From: Hydractinia symbiolongicarpus
Lineage: Eukaryota > Cnidaria > Hydrozoa > Anthoathecata > Hydractiniidae
Assembly: GCF_029227915.1 (NCBI RefSeq)
Contig: NC_079876.1
Coordinates: forward strand, 30,911,828 to 30,975,827
DNA: 64,000 nt
Direction of reading: 5' to 3'
Position numbers and translations under genes: made by a program. Below, piece by piece: positions 47,195-59,850 of the stretch (its first letter is position 1; every line of letters starts with the position of its first letter). The notes beneath the pieces are model-generated. The model had not been told where the DNA came from, made no database searches, and saw only the letters and a program-made list of their open reading frames with translations.

Positions 47195-49662
47195 CAACCT
47201 CGTCCCCAGGGCATCTTGTATCTTTTCTGACCCCGGGACGGCGATACGAACATGGCCCTGGAGGAGGCCTCGTCACGTGACCCTCCAATACACAGTATTT
47301 CTGTGTGTAATATTTAATGAGATTTGTCTCAATGTACCAAAGTTTTAATATAACCTTGCAGAGCTAAGCGAGATCGGCCTTTTACGTCACAGATGCGTGC
47401 GGCGAGTTTGTTTTGATTCCTCTCATCGCAACACACAAACTTCTCGCATATTGCCCTTGATTGTTTTGTGTAAATGTATAAATATACAATAATGTTATTT
47501 AGGCTGCTGTTTACTTGAAGAAATTCAAGCAATTTAGTTATGTGTATTTCACTGAATTGGTTGACTAGCAAGCACTGGGTTGCAAAACTTGTAGCTAGGG
47601 GAAACTTGGAAATTAGTAAATGATTTGCCCATCTGAACATAGCACTTCGTTGGTTCTCTAAGGTGCAAATATGGCTACATAATTTTCAAATGTTCGTATC
47701 ATTCTAGGTGCCTGACTGAAAGTAGCTAGGGAGAAATTTAACCTCATATTAACATTTACATTTTTTATTCATTTTGGCTGAACTTTAGAATTCTCATTTA
47801 CCGTGAGTTCATATCTGTGTCTGCATTACTGCTTTTATATGATGACAAAGATTTTGCTGTATTTAAACAATACTTAGCTGAAACTGAATTCAACTATGGT
47901 GGACTCACTGCTTGCAGTTATATTGGGTGAAAAAGGCTTCAGAAGAGTATTTACTTTAGAAGTATTTTTTTCTTTTACATTTGTGGCCTTAACATTTCCA
48001 AAAAGCCACCCATTACTGATAAATTCTGCTTTTTCTTTTCTTAATGACATGTTTTAAAACGCCTTGCAGCTTTTTTATTTTTTACTCAGCAAGCTCACAT
48101 TTATTTTGTATATACACTTAATTTGCATCTAATTTATACAAAAACAAGGTTTTTTTCTGTTTAAAACATAAATAATTCAAAAATTTTATCAAAAGCATTA
48201 TGCTGGTTTGAAAATCGAGAACGACAAGTCTGCGTGTGATCTGTTTTCTCGATTTAATGTATCACTGCCTTAATAGTTTAGAAAGAATTGATATACGACT
48301 TTACGAACAGCAAAGTATTGCTACCTTGAGAAAAAAATGTTTCGGGAATAATTTTTTGAGGAAATTATTTTGGGGATTTTGGACCAAAATTAGTTTCATA
48401 AATTCGCACTTTTTAGAGCTCATCAAAATTCTGCTGCTGTTCAAAAATCGATTTTTATTGATATATACATCTATTTATTGTTATCATTCTGCTTGGAAAA
48501 TATTTAAAATGCCAAACTAGCTAACCGTGAAGATTAATTCAGTATTCTCATAAGAGCATCCTATCACAAAAAGATGTCAGCAAAGAGACATTCCTTGCAA
48601 CTAAATTTTTTGTTTACTAGCATAATTTTAGGTTGAATCTTATCTGACATTTCTGAGGTTAGCTGTTAAATATCTACCACCATCTTCAATACATCCTGGA
48701 TTTAACCATATGCCTAATTGAGCGCTCAATAAAATTTGATTGAGTTCGATTTTCTGAAATTTCTTCATAGCGTGTTAAAAAAGGCCTAGCAAGAATCAGT
48801 TTAAGAAAATCTTCCTACCTTTTTCTCTTCCTCAAAATGGCTTTTTAAATTTTTCATGCCTGGTGTAATTTTATATTTTATCAGATAGGTTTAAAGGTAC
48901 TCCTTAACAAGTTTCAAGTCAATAACTTTATTTTTTTACTGAAGCTTTTGCAATTTGAATTTTCTTAAATTAGGCCGGATAAATGTGCATTCAATGATAA
49001 AATGGCTCCGACGGTTAACCTATTGGCTTTTTATATCTTTTATAGTAACCAAAGCATATAAGGTAATAAAACATGCCCACTAATAACAACCTGATATAAT
49101 TTAAAACGTAATGTATATATATTTTGTAAAAAAAAAACATTTTCGATATTTTGTGCAAAATTATTTTGTCTATAAAGGACATGGGCGGCAATTTTATGCA
49201 ACGTCAGTCTTTGCAAAAAGCTGCAAATCAAACCTGGCCACTTGGAAACAAATTGAGTTTCTTTCTTTTGTTCTTACCTTGATAGTGTGTTAGGTATAGT
49301 GTGCTAGCTAACAACTTTTCTAGCTTTATTAAACATTCCCAGCTATTGAAATATTGTCATGTAAGCAGTATTACTTTATGATGTCTTATTTTATACTCTC
49401 ATTGCTTAGTAATGCTTTTTATTAAATTTTTCACTTTAAAAAAAACTTGATACTGCTGATACACCTCCGCCATTTTAAAACGAACAGCTTCCTCCTGTTG
49501 GTCACAGACTCGCCGCCTCGCCAAAATGTTTTGTATGACGCAATAATTATTTGACATATCCGCGCCAATCAGGTTTCATATCGGACCAGCCTCCTCCAGG
49601 GCCATGTTCGTATCGCCGTCCCGGGGTCAGAAAAGATACAAGATGCCCTGGGGACGAGGTTG
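47195..49662. mobile_element. Mutator-like DNA transposon, non-autonomous (2468 bp)
   Basis: The two ends are identical over 74 bp (47195-47268 and the reverse complement of 49589-49662), starting CAACCTCGTCCCCAGGGC. The 9 bp word ACTGACAAC flanks both sides (47186-47194 and 49663-49671). Long TIRs with 9 bp target duplications are the hallmark of the Mutator/MuDR superfamily. The 2.3 kb interior is AT-rich; I recognise no transposase, so it was moved in trans. Perfect ends mean a young insertion. The homologous flank at about 59040 on the other strand lacks it. Confidence 0.88.
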
Positions 49663-49876
49663 ACTGACAACAAATCTATTCACAAATTATAATATTTTGA
49701 TTTATAAATTTTAAAAAAAATCCATAACAAACGTTTCAAATATGTTAATAAAAGAATGCCATTGAAAATTTAAAAGATTTTTATGATTTAAAATTTTTAG
49801 ACATTACATGAAAATTCCGGGTTGGTTTGCCGTCTGATAGAAAAATGTGTTTACATAAAAGAAAGTGAAAAAAAAA

Positions 49877-50812
49877 ATGTCAACAACTTTCGCGTACAAT
49901 TCATCAAACCAAAACATATCACACGAAGATGTTTGCATTACAGCCTTTGGGGCGTTTTACAGTAACAAAGATATCGCGAAGATAATATTTTACGCCGTTA
50001 TTATGGCCTTAATATTATCTGTAAATTCTATTTTAATCCGAGCTTTGTTAAAGAAGAAACGCACGAGGATTGATGTTTATTTTTTAATTCTTAGTGTATC
50101 AGATCTTTTTGTTGGCTTGTTAAGTGTACCAGCCGAGATTATTATTCATATTGGATTAAGTGTGGAGACTCTATGTCTAATATCGCCGTATTTTAATACT
50201 TTTATGGTCTTTCCTTATTCGTTTTCATCTGCAATGACAATGATTATATCCACGGATAGATGTGTCCTGGTTACAAATCCAAATTTTCATTCTAAATTTG
50301 GTCAACGTTTTCTGACGTACTTTATTCCATTTGCATTCGTTTTTTCTGCAACAATTAGTTTTCTTAATGGTCCTTTTGACGACAAGAATAAAAACAAGCT
50401 TGTAAAAAGCGCTGAAGAAAATGATTTTAAAAATAATTGGACAATCGTTCCTTTAGTGGTAATTGCATGTGAATTAGTAATAACTATTTTAGTGACTGCG
50501 TCTCAAATTTATCTAGTTTGTTACGTTACAAACCGGCTATCAAAAATGAAAAACAATCGCCAGTCTGAAGTTGACTACAATAAAAGAATGTCTTTAACTG
50601 TTGCAATCATGTTTGCTTGTAGTATTGCATGCAACGTACCTCACACGATAACATATTGTTTGTTCATTATCAGAAAACACGATTTGAAAACACATTTATA
50701 CACGACCAGTTTATTGCACTGGGCTAATATGACAATATATTCAAGTTGTTTCTTAAACGCTCTGATTATATTAGGAAGAAGTACGAAATTGAGGAAACGA
50801 TGTTTCACATAA
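49877..50812 (+). CDS. rhodopsin-like (class A) orphan GPCR
   Basis: A single-exon 311-residue receptor. Short glycosylatable N-terminus (N8, N13). Seven hydrophobic helices at about 35-58, 67-91, 105-131, 147-165, 189-215, 239-264 and 276-300. Family markers: N50 in helix 1 (LSVNSI), D76 in helix 2 (LSVSDLF), C100 before helix 3, DRC in place of DRY at 127-129, NVP at 253-255 in helix 6, and NALII at 294-298 where NPxxY is usual. The missing Pro and Tyr and the short tail (STKLRKRCFT) are common in cnidarian lineage-specific class A receptors. Ligand unknown. The start used is the ATG at 49877; an A-run precedes it. AATAAA lies at 51125. It lies 215 bp after a Mutator-like insertion, which now separates it from the upstream DNA conserved in its paralogue at 57923-58873. 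Confidence 0.9.
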   Translation: MSTTFAYNSSNQNISHEDVCITAFGAFYSNKDIAKIIFYAVIMALILSVNSILIRALLKKKRTRIDVYFLILSVSDLFVGLLSVPAEIIIHIGLSVETLCLISPYFNTFMVFPYSFSSAMTMIISTDRCVLVTNPNFHSKFGQRFLTYFIPFAFVFSATISFLNGPFDDKNKNKLVKSAEENDFKNNWTIVPLVVIACELVITILVTASQIYLVCYVTNRLSKMKNNRQSEVDYNKRMSLTVAIMFACSIACNVPHTITYCLFIIRKHDLKTHLYTTSLLHWANMTIYSSCFLNALIILGRSTKLRKRCFT

Positions 50813-52596
50813 TCCAGTCCAATGAAAAGTGCACCAATATTTTTTAACATATTGCAAAAGAAGCAAGTATAGTATAAACAAGTCAAATCAACATCCAATT
50901 TGCCAATCACGTGAAGCGTTTGCATCTTTAAGTAAATACCGCTTACCAAACCACCATGGTGATATTAAAACACAAAACAATTCAACATCTGCTGCCGTAC
51001 TTTAAGAATGTGTTTCATCTTGTAGTAAAGGATTGCACATTATTTTTGTAAAAAATATAATAAAATTTAGACATGATAAATAAATAATGGTGTTTAGTTC
51101 GTGTATTGTATGTTTTGTAAACATCAATAAAAACGGGGGTTAGTGGTAACGTTAACTCCACCAGCAGTAAGTATTTTTAATAATCCAAACCCTATTTTAC
51201 TAGCAAGATGCCGAGCCCTGGCTAATAACTAATAGGATGCAAAGTCCTTGGCTATCTAGTTCCGTAAAATACATATACAACAATGTTCCTCAATAGTATT
51301 GTGTATGTCGGATTAAAAAATAGCGTGAAACATGGCGGCTACAAACACGAAGTCGGGTATTAAATTGGGCGTATTAACCCAACATTGAACGCCAGCCTAA
51401 CTTTAGACACGTGGCTATTCCGTCTTTAGGTAGGACGGCTCGCATGTAAAAGTACCGTGATGATAATGCCTTTGCATTTCAGTTTTCCAAGTCCAAGATA
51501 TCAATTGCATCGGTTCCATTAATGAAATTCTCTGTAGAGGAAAAATACACTTTAATCATGACCAAGAAGATGAATCTGGAAACCTGATATAAGAAAATTG
51601 GGTGCCGTTAAGTATTTCGCCGGCAGGTAACAGACCATCCAATTATGCTACTGCAATACGAGAATAGGTCACAGATTGTTTTATAAACGTAAGCTAGCAG
51701 TGGTGTGCAGGGGTAGGTATATAGAAAACTGGGAGGAACATTTAAGGAAAAGTAAATTGTTACTTTTTTATGATAATTTATATACTAATGTAACTACTTT
51801 ACATGTAACCAAACGATAATAAATATGACACTGTAAGAATAATAATTTTTCCTAGTTTTTTTTCCTTTTGAGATTGCCTGCGCATTGATCACCTCTTGTA
51901 GTTTACATCGAGTCAGTCGAAAAAGGGCTATCCGCTAGTGGAAAGTACTTCATTGAACAACTGCTTTGGTTGACTGCAACAAATTCACACATGAGCCTCC
52001 ATGAGGTATGCGATGAGTTGGAACTTTGTAGTTAAGATGAGAGGAAGGGGAGAGAACCTGCCGTTGTTGATATTTAAAAAAGGTCCATCACCTTTTTTAG
52101 TAACGGCCAAACTATGGGTCGCACTCAAGAAGACTATCAGCCACCATACTACTAAATAACTGATCTCTTTTTTCCAGAGGCAATGTGTTTTGGGAACTTG
52201 ATGGCGTTGACTGAACATTGCATTGCAAACTAGTCAATGAAGAAACAATGCCTGGGAGAACATGTGACTTTCACATGCTCGTACAATGCAACATGTCTTA
52301 CTGCATGCACGTAAAAACGTTCCTCGTGTCGCCCAAGCGTTTTGTTTTTAGACTCATACAGCCGTAAAATAAAAACATTAAATAACAGAGCACTATGAAG
52401 AATCTAAAAGATGCTGTAGACTGACAGTCGGAGAGTTCGCCTACACTTTTTCAGCATTAAGTGCGGAAATCCCCATGTGTTTGGGTAAAAAAAGATTAAA
52501 ATGCAGATTGGTTTTATATCTTATGAGGTTAGCCTCACTCTTCTGTGAGCCAAAGATACCTGGAAATTTCTGGCCAACTAGAAAACGGCCTAATTT

Positions 52597-52672
52597 GTGG
52601 ATCGACCATTTGACCTCTTGAAAATAGGTCAAGGGCTTTACCAACTAAGCTACCAATCCCCATCATAAGCAT
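52597..52672 (-). repeat. tRNA-derived SINE-like segment, copy 2
   Basis: Reads ttggtagcttagttggtaaa then gcccttgacc on the - strand: an A-box-like stretch with more decay than copies 1 and 3. Same place in the duplicated block. Confidence 0.5.
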
Positions 52673-52840
52673 AATAGGGGCATTGTACACAAGTCTGGAA
52701 CACAGAAACTTCAGTAAACAATTTTTAGAACAAAATATGTTACCTAAAGTCGTTCTTAGAAATAATTTGAAACAGCAAAGCTGTAAATAAGAATTCATCA
52801 GTTTATAAATAAACATTAATTGTTTCTGTGCAATCACGTA

Positions 52841-54099
52841 CATTCTAACATAACTATAGAGGACACAAACAGGTCCCCGAAAAAGTGTCCACTATAACCA
52901 AGTGTTCGTTATATGAAGGTCCAGCCATTTTCAGAGAAAAGACATAGATGTAATCTGAGTATTCTACATCTGATCTTATTCTTCCTTACGCTGTATGTTC
53001 GATTCTAGGTTTTTAGCCAGCCTTTCAGGGATGTGAAGCCAGCAAACTTTTCTTATACTTTTCATATCTCCATACTTCTTTTTTAAGAAGGGATCCGGCA
53101 AGATAAACATTTGCACTCGTGCAATTTCACCATTAAAAAAACCACTAAGAAAAGCTAAACTGCCGGCAACACATCTTAGGATACTCCTTTGTGTTAGAAT
53201 GGCGACATTTTCTTCAAGATTCAGCATTTCCTTTTAAGTTCAGTATATAACTGGTGCTTTAACAGTAGCTTGACTAGCCAAACGTTTATTGTCAACAAAT
53301 GTATGTGAAAAACAAAGTCACAGAGCAAAACCTACTGTAAACAATTTCAAAGCTATAAAAGCGTTCGAAATTATAATTTAAAATCAAATAAACGTTTGAT
53401 AGAAATTAAATGTTGCGGAGGATGCTTGCTGTGATACGAGAGTTTAAAAAAAAAACAAATTCGATTTTTGCATGCAATGACAACTACTAAAAGACGATAA
53501 ATATCTCTTACAAAATTCCGTTACCAACTCCACTCAAGAAAAGTTTCACAGTTTTCAAGTATAGTTCTTACAACAGGGGTTATCACGCATATAAAGACAT
53601 ATAAAATCCACCTGTCAATGATGATTCGTTCATCTGTGATTAGGATGAAAGCAATGAGCACGATAAATTTGCAGTTGCAACAGTCTTTGATGATTGCCTT
53701 TCGAAGGTGGTTGAACATATCCTGCTTTATTGGAGATAATTATCATTTAAATTTCCTCAATTTCCAAATCGTTGTATTAGAGTTGCTGTCACAGGCAGGA
53801 GGTTACCGGAGGAGCTGGTCTTGGCCTTGAGATACCTGTGAATAACCCGTTTCATGGAGACAGTAAAGTTGAAGAATGGCTTCAAAAAGCCATTAATAAA
53901 GATGACCGATGCATTGATGTGAAAGCAAGAAAATGTGTCACATAATTACAATAATTTACTTTTTATGATTTATAATCTCCTCAAAAAATGATGTGTTCGC
54001 CATTTAGAGGTTTTTCTATGAGACTTTGACCATGATTCGGACTGCACCTGGAAAAATTGATCGCAATAACAAGGTGTCCGTTACAGCCAGGTTCGACTT
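52841..54099 (+). mobile_element. pogo/Tigger-like element, copy 2
   Basis: Longer than copy 1. On the - strand 52976-53227 an 83-codon frame (NLEENVAILTQRS..., then FFNGEIARVQMF) aligns with the HTH-type region of the third copy at 60150-61471, so it is a decayed transposase segment. Ends are degraded (CATTCTAACATAACTATAG). Confidence 0.6.
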
Positions 54100-54768
54100 T
54101 ATTTAAATCATGCCCTTAGCTGTATTTTCACTGCTATCAATTGGAATATTGTCTCTAAACTTAGCACATGCTTTTTAAATTAAATTATTTAAAATAATGT
54201 TTGCTGCATTCTATCCATTTTAAAACAAACCGCATATAATTACTTTGAAACGTCTTATTAATTCCTCTAGTAAACTAAAAACATATTTCCCAATATTGAA
54301 AAACTTACCAAAAGTGTTCAAAGGTGACATATGTAGATGTAATGATCTGTGCAAACATATGCAGTGTCATATACAGAATACACAGTGCTGAACTTACAGT
54401 GCTTTACACGTAAGCCGCGTTCCTTTTTGGTAAAACAAAAAATAGCTTGAAATATGACATGATCGTTGTGTAAAAGCATCACAATTGATTCGTTCGATGC
54501 ATAAAGAACAGAGCAATGGTCCAATATTCTCATTGAAGCTTTTTTGGGGGTAGTGTTGGATCACCAATAACGCGCTTAATTGTTCTATTCACTTGGTTGG
54601 TAAGCTTGAATGTATACCGACGCGCCATGTAGGGCTTTATAAGTTGATATGAGAAGTCCACACCAAGCTTAAATGAAGTGAATCTAGACCCTTGTTTAAG
54701 ACAAAAATTGTGGCAGAATGTACTCTTGACATACAAAATGTAGCTAAACACGCACTGTGTCTTGATTT

Positions 54769-55462
54769 GGTTAAAGTTGTAAAGCGGCCCATGTATTTAT
54801 TCAATTATGTTTGTGCCACGTTTTGTAAAATCATATAATTTGTACAGTCCTAGTTTTCCTTTTGGCCATCTTCAATTATGCCTGCAATGTATGCGTTGCG
54901 GCAAGGAGCACATATTTCTTCCCAGTCGATGTTGTGATGATATATGATGACAACGATAGCGAGTCATCGTTTTGCTAGTATGTTAGAGTGCAATGTTTTA
55001 TCTCTTTCATACATTTATTGTACCAATAAGAGTGGTATCTCTTGTTTCCAAATGGAGTGAAGTATACCCAAAATCAGAAGATATCTCAACCCTTTCGACG
55101 AACTTCGCAACTCTGCAAAGAATGACGTTTATGGAACGTATGCAATTGATATCTTGCAATCGGAAAACTGAAATGCAAAGGAAATTTCATCAAGTTACCT
55201 TTATATACAAGTCGTCTTACCTAAAGACGGACTATTGTAATACTCGGATTCGTAATTTACCCCGGCATACACGATAAGCGAGTTTAAGCAATGGTGCGTT
55301 ATATGAGGTGGCTGTAATACAAAGTGATCGCATGATCCTTACCGCCTTCAATTTTAAAAACATTAGAATTTCGCTGAATCAAAAGAGACGTTTTGCTGAT
55401 TAATTATTTATAGAAGCTTTATTTCTACAAAATTACTCGATAATAAAGGAAGAAAAAACAAA
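54769..55462. other. junction DNA between block A2 and the Harbinger remnant
   Basis: Positions about 55090-55240 are a reverse-complement copy of 42130-42270 and of 51400-51540 (marker: tgcatttcagttttcc on one strand, cggaaaactgaaatgca on the other, next to gtctttaggtaggacg). No gene seen. Confidence 0.5.
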
Positions 55463-56402
55463 ATGGTTGGGTTAAGAGATACCAGAGATCATCTTTTGTT
55501 AGCTTACGATGACAATTTAATCGACGACGTGGAATTCCAAATTTTATATTTCATCAATTACTCCCGAAATAACTGTACCTATTGGACTTATGCAAGGTTC
55601 GAAGATTTGACAGATGCTAAAACAGAATTCAGGTTTTTAAAAAAATGATACAATTACCCGACATATTACAGACATACAACCGTCTGTCAGTAAGTAGGAT
55701 AGAAGCATTGTGCATTTTTTTAAAGCGCTTACCCATGCAGATATTCTGATTTTATTACTCGATTTGGTTGAGCAGTTCCCGATTATAGCATTTTCTTCGA
55801 ACGAGATTATGAATATAGTATACCCGCTTTAGCTATTTGAAGATTTTAATCTTCCATTTCTATCTCCCAATAAACCAGAGGAATATTGCCTGGAAATAAA
55901 AGGGACCGCTTTGGATAATTGGGTCGGCTTTTTTGGCGGTACTGTTTGCCAAATATAGAGATCTAAGGTAAACCAAAGGATTGTATGTAATGGTCACAAG
56001 TGCATGCACTTGAGTTTCAAAGCGTATTTTACCTAATGGGATGATTGGAACTATATATGGTTTCTTTAGGGGAAACGTCATGACTACAGCTTACTTAGAA
56101 TGTGAAATGATAACTAACTCTGGAGATCCGGCATACAAAGGAGATAGAATAACACCTCCACAAACAGCAATTAATAAATCTATGAGTCAAGTAAGATTGG
56201 CCGTTGAATGCCTTTTTAGTGATATAACGAGATGGTGGGCGTTCATGGAATTTAAGAAAAACCTTTAAAATTAATTTAAGTGCTATAGGAAAGATGTACC
56301 TCATATGTGCTTTGCTGAAAAGTGCTTAAACCTGCTTGCATGGGAATACGACATCTACTTTTTGAATTGTGAACCACCATTATTAGAAGACTCCTTTATG
56401 TA
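55463..56402 (+). pseudogene. PIF/Harbinger transposase remnant
   Basis: Across several frames the order of HARBI1-type transposase motifs is kept: an N-terminal DNLIDDVEFQILY, then FEDLTDAKTEFRFLKK (55463-55648), later GTALDNWVGFFGGTVC and NQRIVCNGHKCMHLSFKAY, corresponding to the D-containing GFIDGT and YNGHKRxH motifs, and finally MSQVRLAVECLFSDI, FKKNLKINL and GKMYLICALLKSA. The catalytic Asp of GFIDGT is replaced by Gly, and there are several stops and frameshifts. Dead copy. Confidence 0.82.
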
Positions 56403-56519
56403 AATTTTAAAGTTGCATTTTTTGCTGATTGATACAAATGGTATATAAAGTGACGAAAAGTTATTTCCAAATAACATAATATTTCTAAATAATATAAAGT
56501 TATTTATTTATATTTTCAA

Positions 56520-57249
56520 TCAAAGCTGCAAACATTTGTGTTTGTTGTTACTTTTTGTTGTCGTTGCATTTAAAACTGCTGATTCATTTTCCTGCTGTTG
56601 CAATTGCATTTGCACTTGCATCTGCATATCTTGTAAGAATGAGTTTGTTGTGTTTTTAGAATTCTTCACTTCTTGCTGTTTAATTAGCACTTCTTTCTTT
56701 CCAAATTTCAGTTCTTCTGCATGCTGCTCCCTCGCTAGTTCAATTTTTTCAGTGAGAAATTTCATTGTATCCGTTCCTGAACGTCTTTTTTTGCGTGGTG
56801 ATGTCATACCATCGTCATTTTCGTCCTTTCTTTTTTTTGGAGACACTGCACGTCTCCATTGCAAATTTTCGTATATCTTCTGCCTTTTCTTTTTCCTCCA
56901 AATTTGCTAAACTTTTTGCTTCGCTTTGAGAGTTTGATAGTTCTTTACAAATTTCCAAATCGTTTAAAATTTCATTAAGAAGAACATCTATTTCCTTTTC
57001 CCCGACATCTATTCCAGCGGCCTTCTCTTCTGCGCTCTTTTGAGTTTTTGTTTAATTATCAAGTAGTTGAAGTGGTATCGTACTGCTTTCACAGTAACCA
57101 CAAAACCTTCTCTTGTATTAAGAGTCACCGTAATTTTTGCCCAACTACTCGCAATTTCTTTTCGAACCTTTCGAAAACTGGTAAGGATGAATCACCAAAA
57201 CTTCTCTGTAAAGCATAACATCCTGCTCAATGTTCCAGTTTTGCCATGA
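56520..57249 (-). pseudogene. Harbinger Myb-like accessory protein remnant
   Basis: Convergent with the transposase remnant, the normal arrangement of two-gene Harbinger elements. The - strand frame just below 57249 reads a Myb/trihelix-like domain (DVMLYREVLVIHPYQFSKGS, then ASSWAKITVTLN and VTVKAVRYHFNYLI). Lower down, a coiled, Gln-rich C-terminus (RKKRRSGTDTMKFL, then QMQVQMQLQQQENE) ends at 56520. A frame change lies between the two parts near 56860-57050. In living elements this protein helps import the transposase and bind the ends. Confidence 0.75.
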
Positions 57250-57922
57250 CTTTTTAGACATTACTTTATTTATTTTTCTGTTCGCCAGGGTTTTTCTTAA
57301 AATGAAACCACTTATTTGGAAGTTTCATGTTATTTCATGCTTCAAATTATTCATATTTACAAGTGGCAGTAAGAAACGACATTTCTAACGCCAATTTATA
57401 TTTAGACGATATAAGATGGGGTTTCGTCCGTGCCTAATTAATTATGTATTAAGAAATCAATTGTTTTCTTATCACCACCTCTCGATAAAGCTTCATTGCT
57501 TAAACTCACTACTATCAAGAAAAACTTGCCGTTTATGTACTTTACCGAGCTAGATAAATAAACCAAGGATTTTGCATCATATTAGTTATTATCCAGGGCT
57601 CGGCATCTTGCTAGTAAAATAGGGTTTGGATTATTGAAAGCACTTACTGCTGGTGAAGTTAACGTCACCATTAACCCCCGTTTTTATTGATGTTTACAAA
57701 ACATACAATACACGAACTAAACACCATTATTTATTTATAATGTGTAATAAAGTAGAATCCATTACTACAAGACGAAACACTTTTTTAAAGTACGGCAGCA
57801 GATGATGAATTTTTTTGTGTACTTTGATATCACTATGGTGATGTGGAAAAGGGAGTTTACTTAAAGATGCAACCAAACCATCGCATAGCCATCTTCATTT
57901 GTTATACGCTTCTCGTGATCGA
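57250..57922 (-). repeat. 3' flank of the second GPCR copy (block A3)
   Basis: Positions 57540-57850 match the reverse complement of 50950-51260, the 3'UTR and polyadenylation region of the intact GPCR gene. 57250-57540 shows nothing recognisable. Confidence 0.65.
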
Positions 57923-58873
57923 TTATCTCAAACATCTTTTCCTCAATTTCGTGCTTCTTCCTAATATAATCAGAGCGTTCAAGAAACAATTTGAATATAC
58001 TATCATGTCAGCCCAATGGACTAAACTGGTCGTGTATAAATGAGCTTTAAAATCGTGTTTTCTGATAATGAACAGAGAATATAATACCGCGTGAGGTACG
58101 TTGCATGTGATGATACAGGCAAACATGATTGCAACAGTTAAAGACATTCCTTTATTGTAGTCAACCTGAGAGTGGCGATTGGTTTTCATTTTTGTTAACC
58201 GTTTTGTAACGTACCAAACCAGATAAATTTGAGATGTAGTCACTAAAATAGTTATTACTGATTCAAATGCAATTAGCACTAAAGGGAGGATTGTTTAATT
58301 ATTTCTAAAATTAATTTCGTCGGAGCTTTTTACAAGCTTGTTTTTATTCTTATCGTCAAAGAAACCACTAAGAAAACTAATTGTTGCCGACAAAACGAAT
58401 GCAAATGGAATAAAGTACGTCAAAAAACGTTGACCAAATTTAGAATGAAAATTTGGATTTGTAACCAGGACACATCTATCCGTGGATATAATCATTGTCA
58501 TTAGAGCTGAAAACGAATAAGGAAAGACCATAAAAGTAATTAAATACGGCGATATTAGACATAGAGTCTCCACACTTAATCCAATATAAATAATAATCTC
58601 GGCTGGCACACTTAACAAGCCAACAAAAAGATCTGATACACTAAGAATTAAAAAATAAATATCAATCCTCGTGCATTTCTCTTTTAGCAAAGCTCGGATT
58701 AAAATAGAATTTAAAGATAATATTAACATCATAACAACGGCATAGGATACTACTTTCGCGATATATTTATTACTGTAAAACGCACCAATGGCTGAGACGC
58801 AAGCATCTTCGTGTGATATGTTTTGGTTTGATAAATTGTACGCAAAAGTATTTGACATTTTTTTTTCACTCAT
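57923..58873 (-). pseudogene. GPCR paralogue with one in-frame stop
   Basis: Inverted paralogue of the receptor at 49877-50812, alignable end to end at high identity. The frame is open from 58873 (start MSEKKMSNTFAYN; the ATG matching the other copy is at 58858) except for TAA at 58295-58297, where the intact gene has the Trp188 codon TGG at the start of helix 5. After the stop the same frame resumes (TILPLVLIAFES...) and runs to 57923 with all later helices. DRC, D2.50 and NALII are kept, and most changes are conservative, so inactivation may be recent. The truncated product would have four helices. A sequencing error or a polymorphic null allele is possible. Confidence 0.85.
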
Positions 58874-59620
58874 GTAAATACCTTTCTTCTACCAGACGAC
58901 AATCCAACCAGAACTTTTTTGTAATGTGTTAAGATTTTAAATCATAACCATTTTTTATTTGCATTCTGTTATTGGCACGTTTAAAATATTTGTTATGAAT
59001 TCTTTTGGCAATTTATAAATCAAAATATTATAATTTGTCAATAGGACGGACAAATCTAAAAAGTTTTTTATGCAACTAGCAACGGGACATTGAATTAATT
59101 TAATCTAAGTTACCAAACCTATCTATCAGAAAATAACACCCGGGCAATAAATAAGGAATTTAACGCACGTAGTTGATGAAACTGAATGTTACAAAGGAAT
59201 ATTTTCAATGCACCTGGATCAAATGTTTTGCGTATGACCTCTTTAATATATGTATATGGGTTTAATTCTAAAAACATGTGACAAATCGATCACAAATCTT
59301 CTCTGGGACAAGAAATTGATATTGCGAAGTGAATTGTATATTATACACGCTTCTTCCTTAGAATAGCTAGTAAACATCATGTGACGAAAAAACAATTTTT
59401 TAAAAAAGTTGCACATAAAACGTAACAGCATTAACCCCAATATACATGGAGTAAGATGGGCGAGTAGACAAGCGCAGGAGGGGTTGGGTAGGGTAGGTCG
59501 TGTTGGGGAAGTGAAAAAATGCCCTACAAAAATAACTACCATTTTGCTGGCGTCTAAAGCAAAAAAACTTAGTGAAATGATATAGTCTCATAACAATTAC
59601 AGTCATGCCTCAAATATTGT
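58874..59620 (-). repeat. shared upstream flank of the GPCR copies, with empty Mutator site
   Basis: Reverse complement matches 46660-47185 and then, without a break, 49672-49860. At about 59040-59075 the sequence passes directly from agatttgtc to gacaaattataatattttg, where the other copy has the 2468 bp element. Thus the flank here is the pre-insertion arrangement. Confidence 0.75.
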
Positions 59621-59850
59621 CAGCAATAATTTTTGCAGATGTCAACTTACTTTTATTTTGGAGGAAGCTTTTATTAAAATTTTAATTATTAAAGATCTAG
59701 TAGTTAACATGATTCGGTTACATGCAGTCACGTGCGATGCGACTCAAATCTCCCTTGAAGCTAGTCTTTTATGTTTTCTATTGTGTACAAAAAAACATTA
59801 TGTAATATCCTACTAGTCTTAGATATTTCAAGATAAAAAGGACTCAGACC

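Larger units (their letters stand above)
50943..54768 (+). repeat. duplicated block A2 (3' flank of the GPCR gene onward)
   Basis: About 3.8 kb, co-linear with 41633-45215. Includes the GPCR 3'UTR with its polyadenylation signal, a tRNA-like segment (52597-52672, -) and a pogo-like element (52841-54099). The part 50943-51260 also matches the reverse complement of 57540-57850. Confidence 0.75.
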
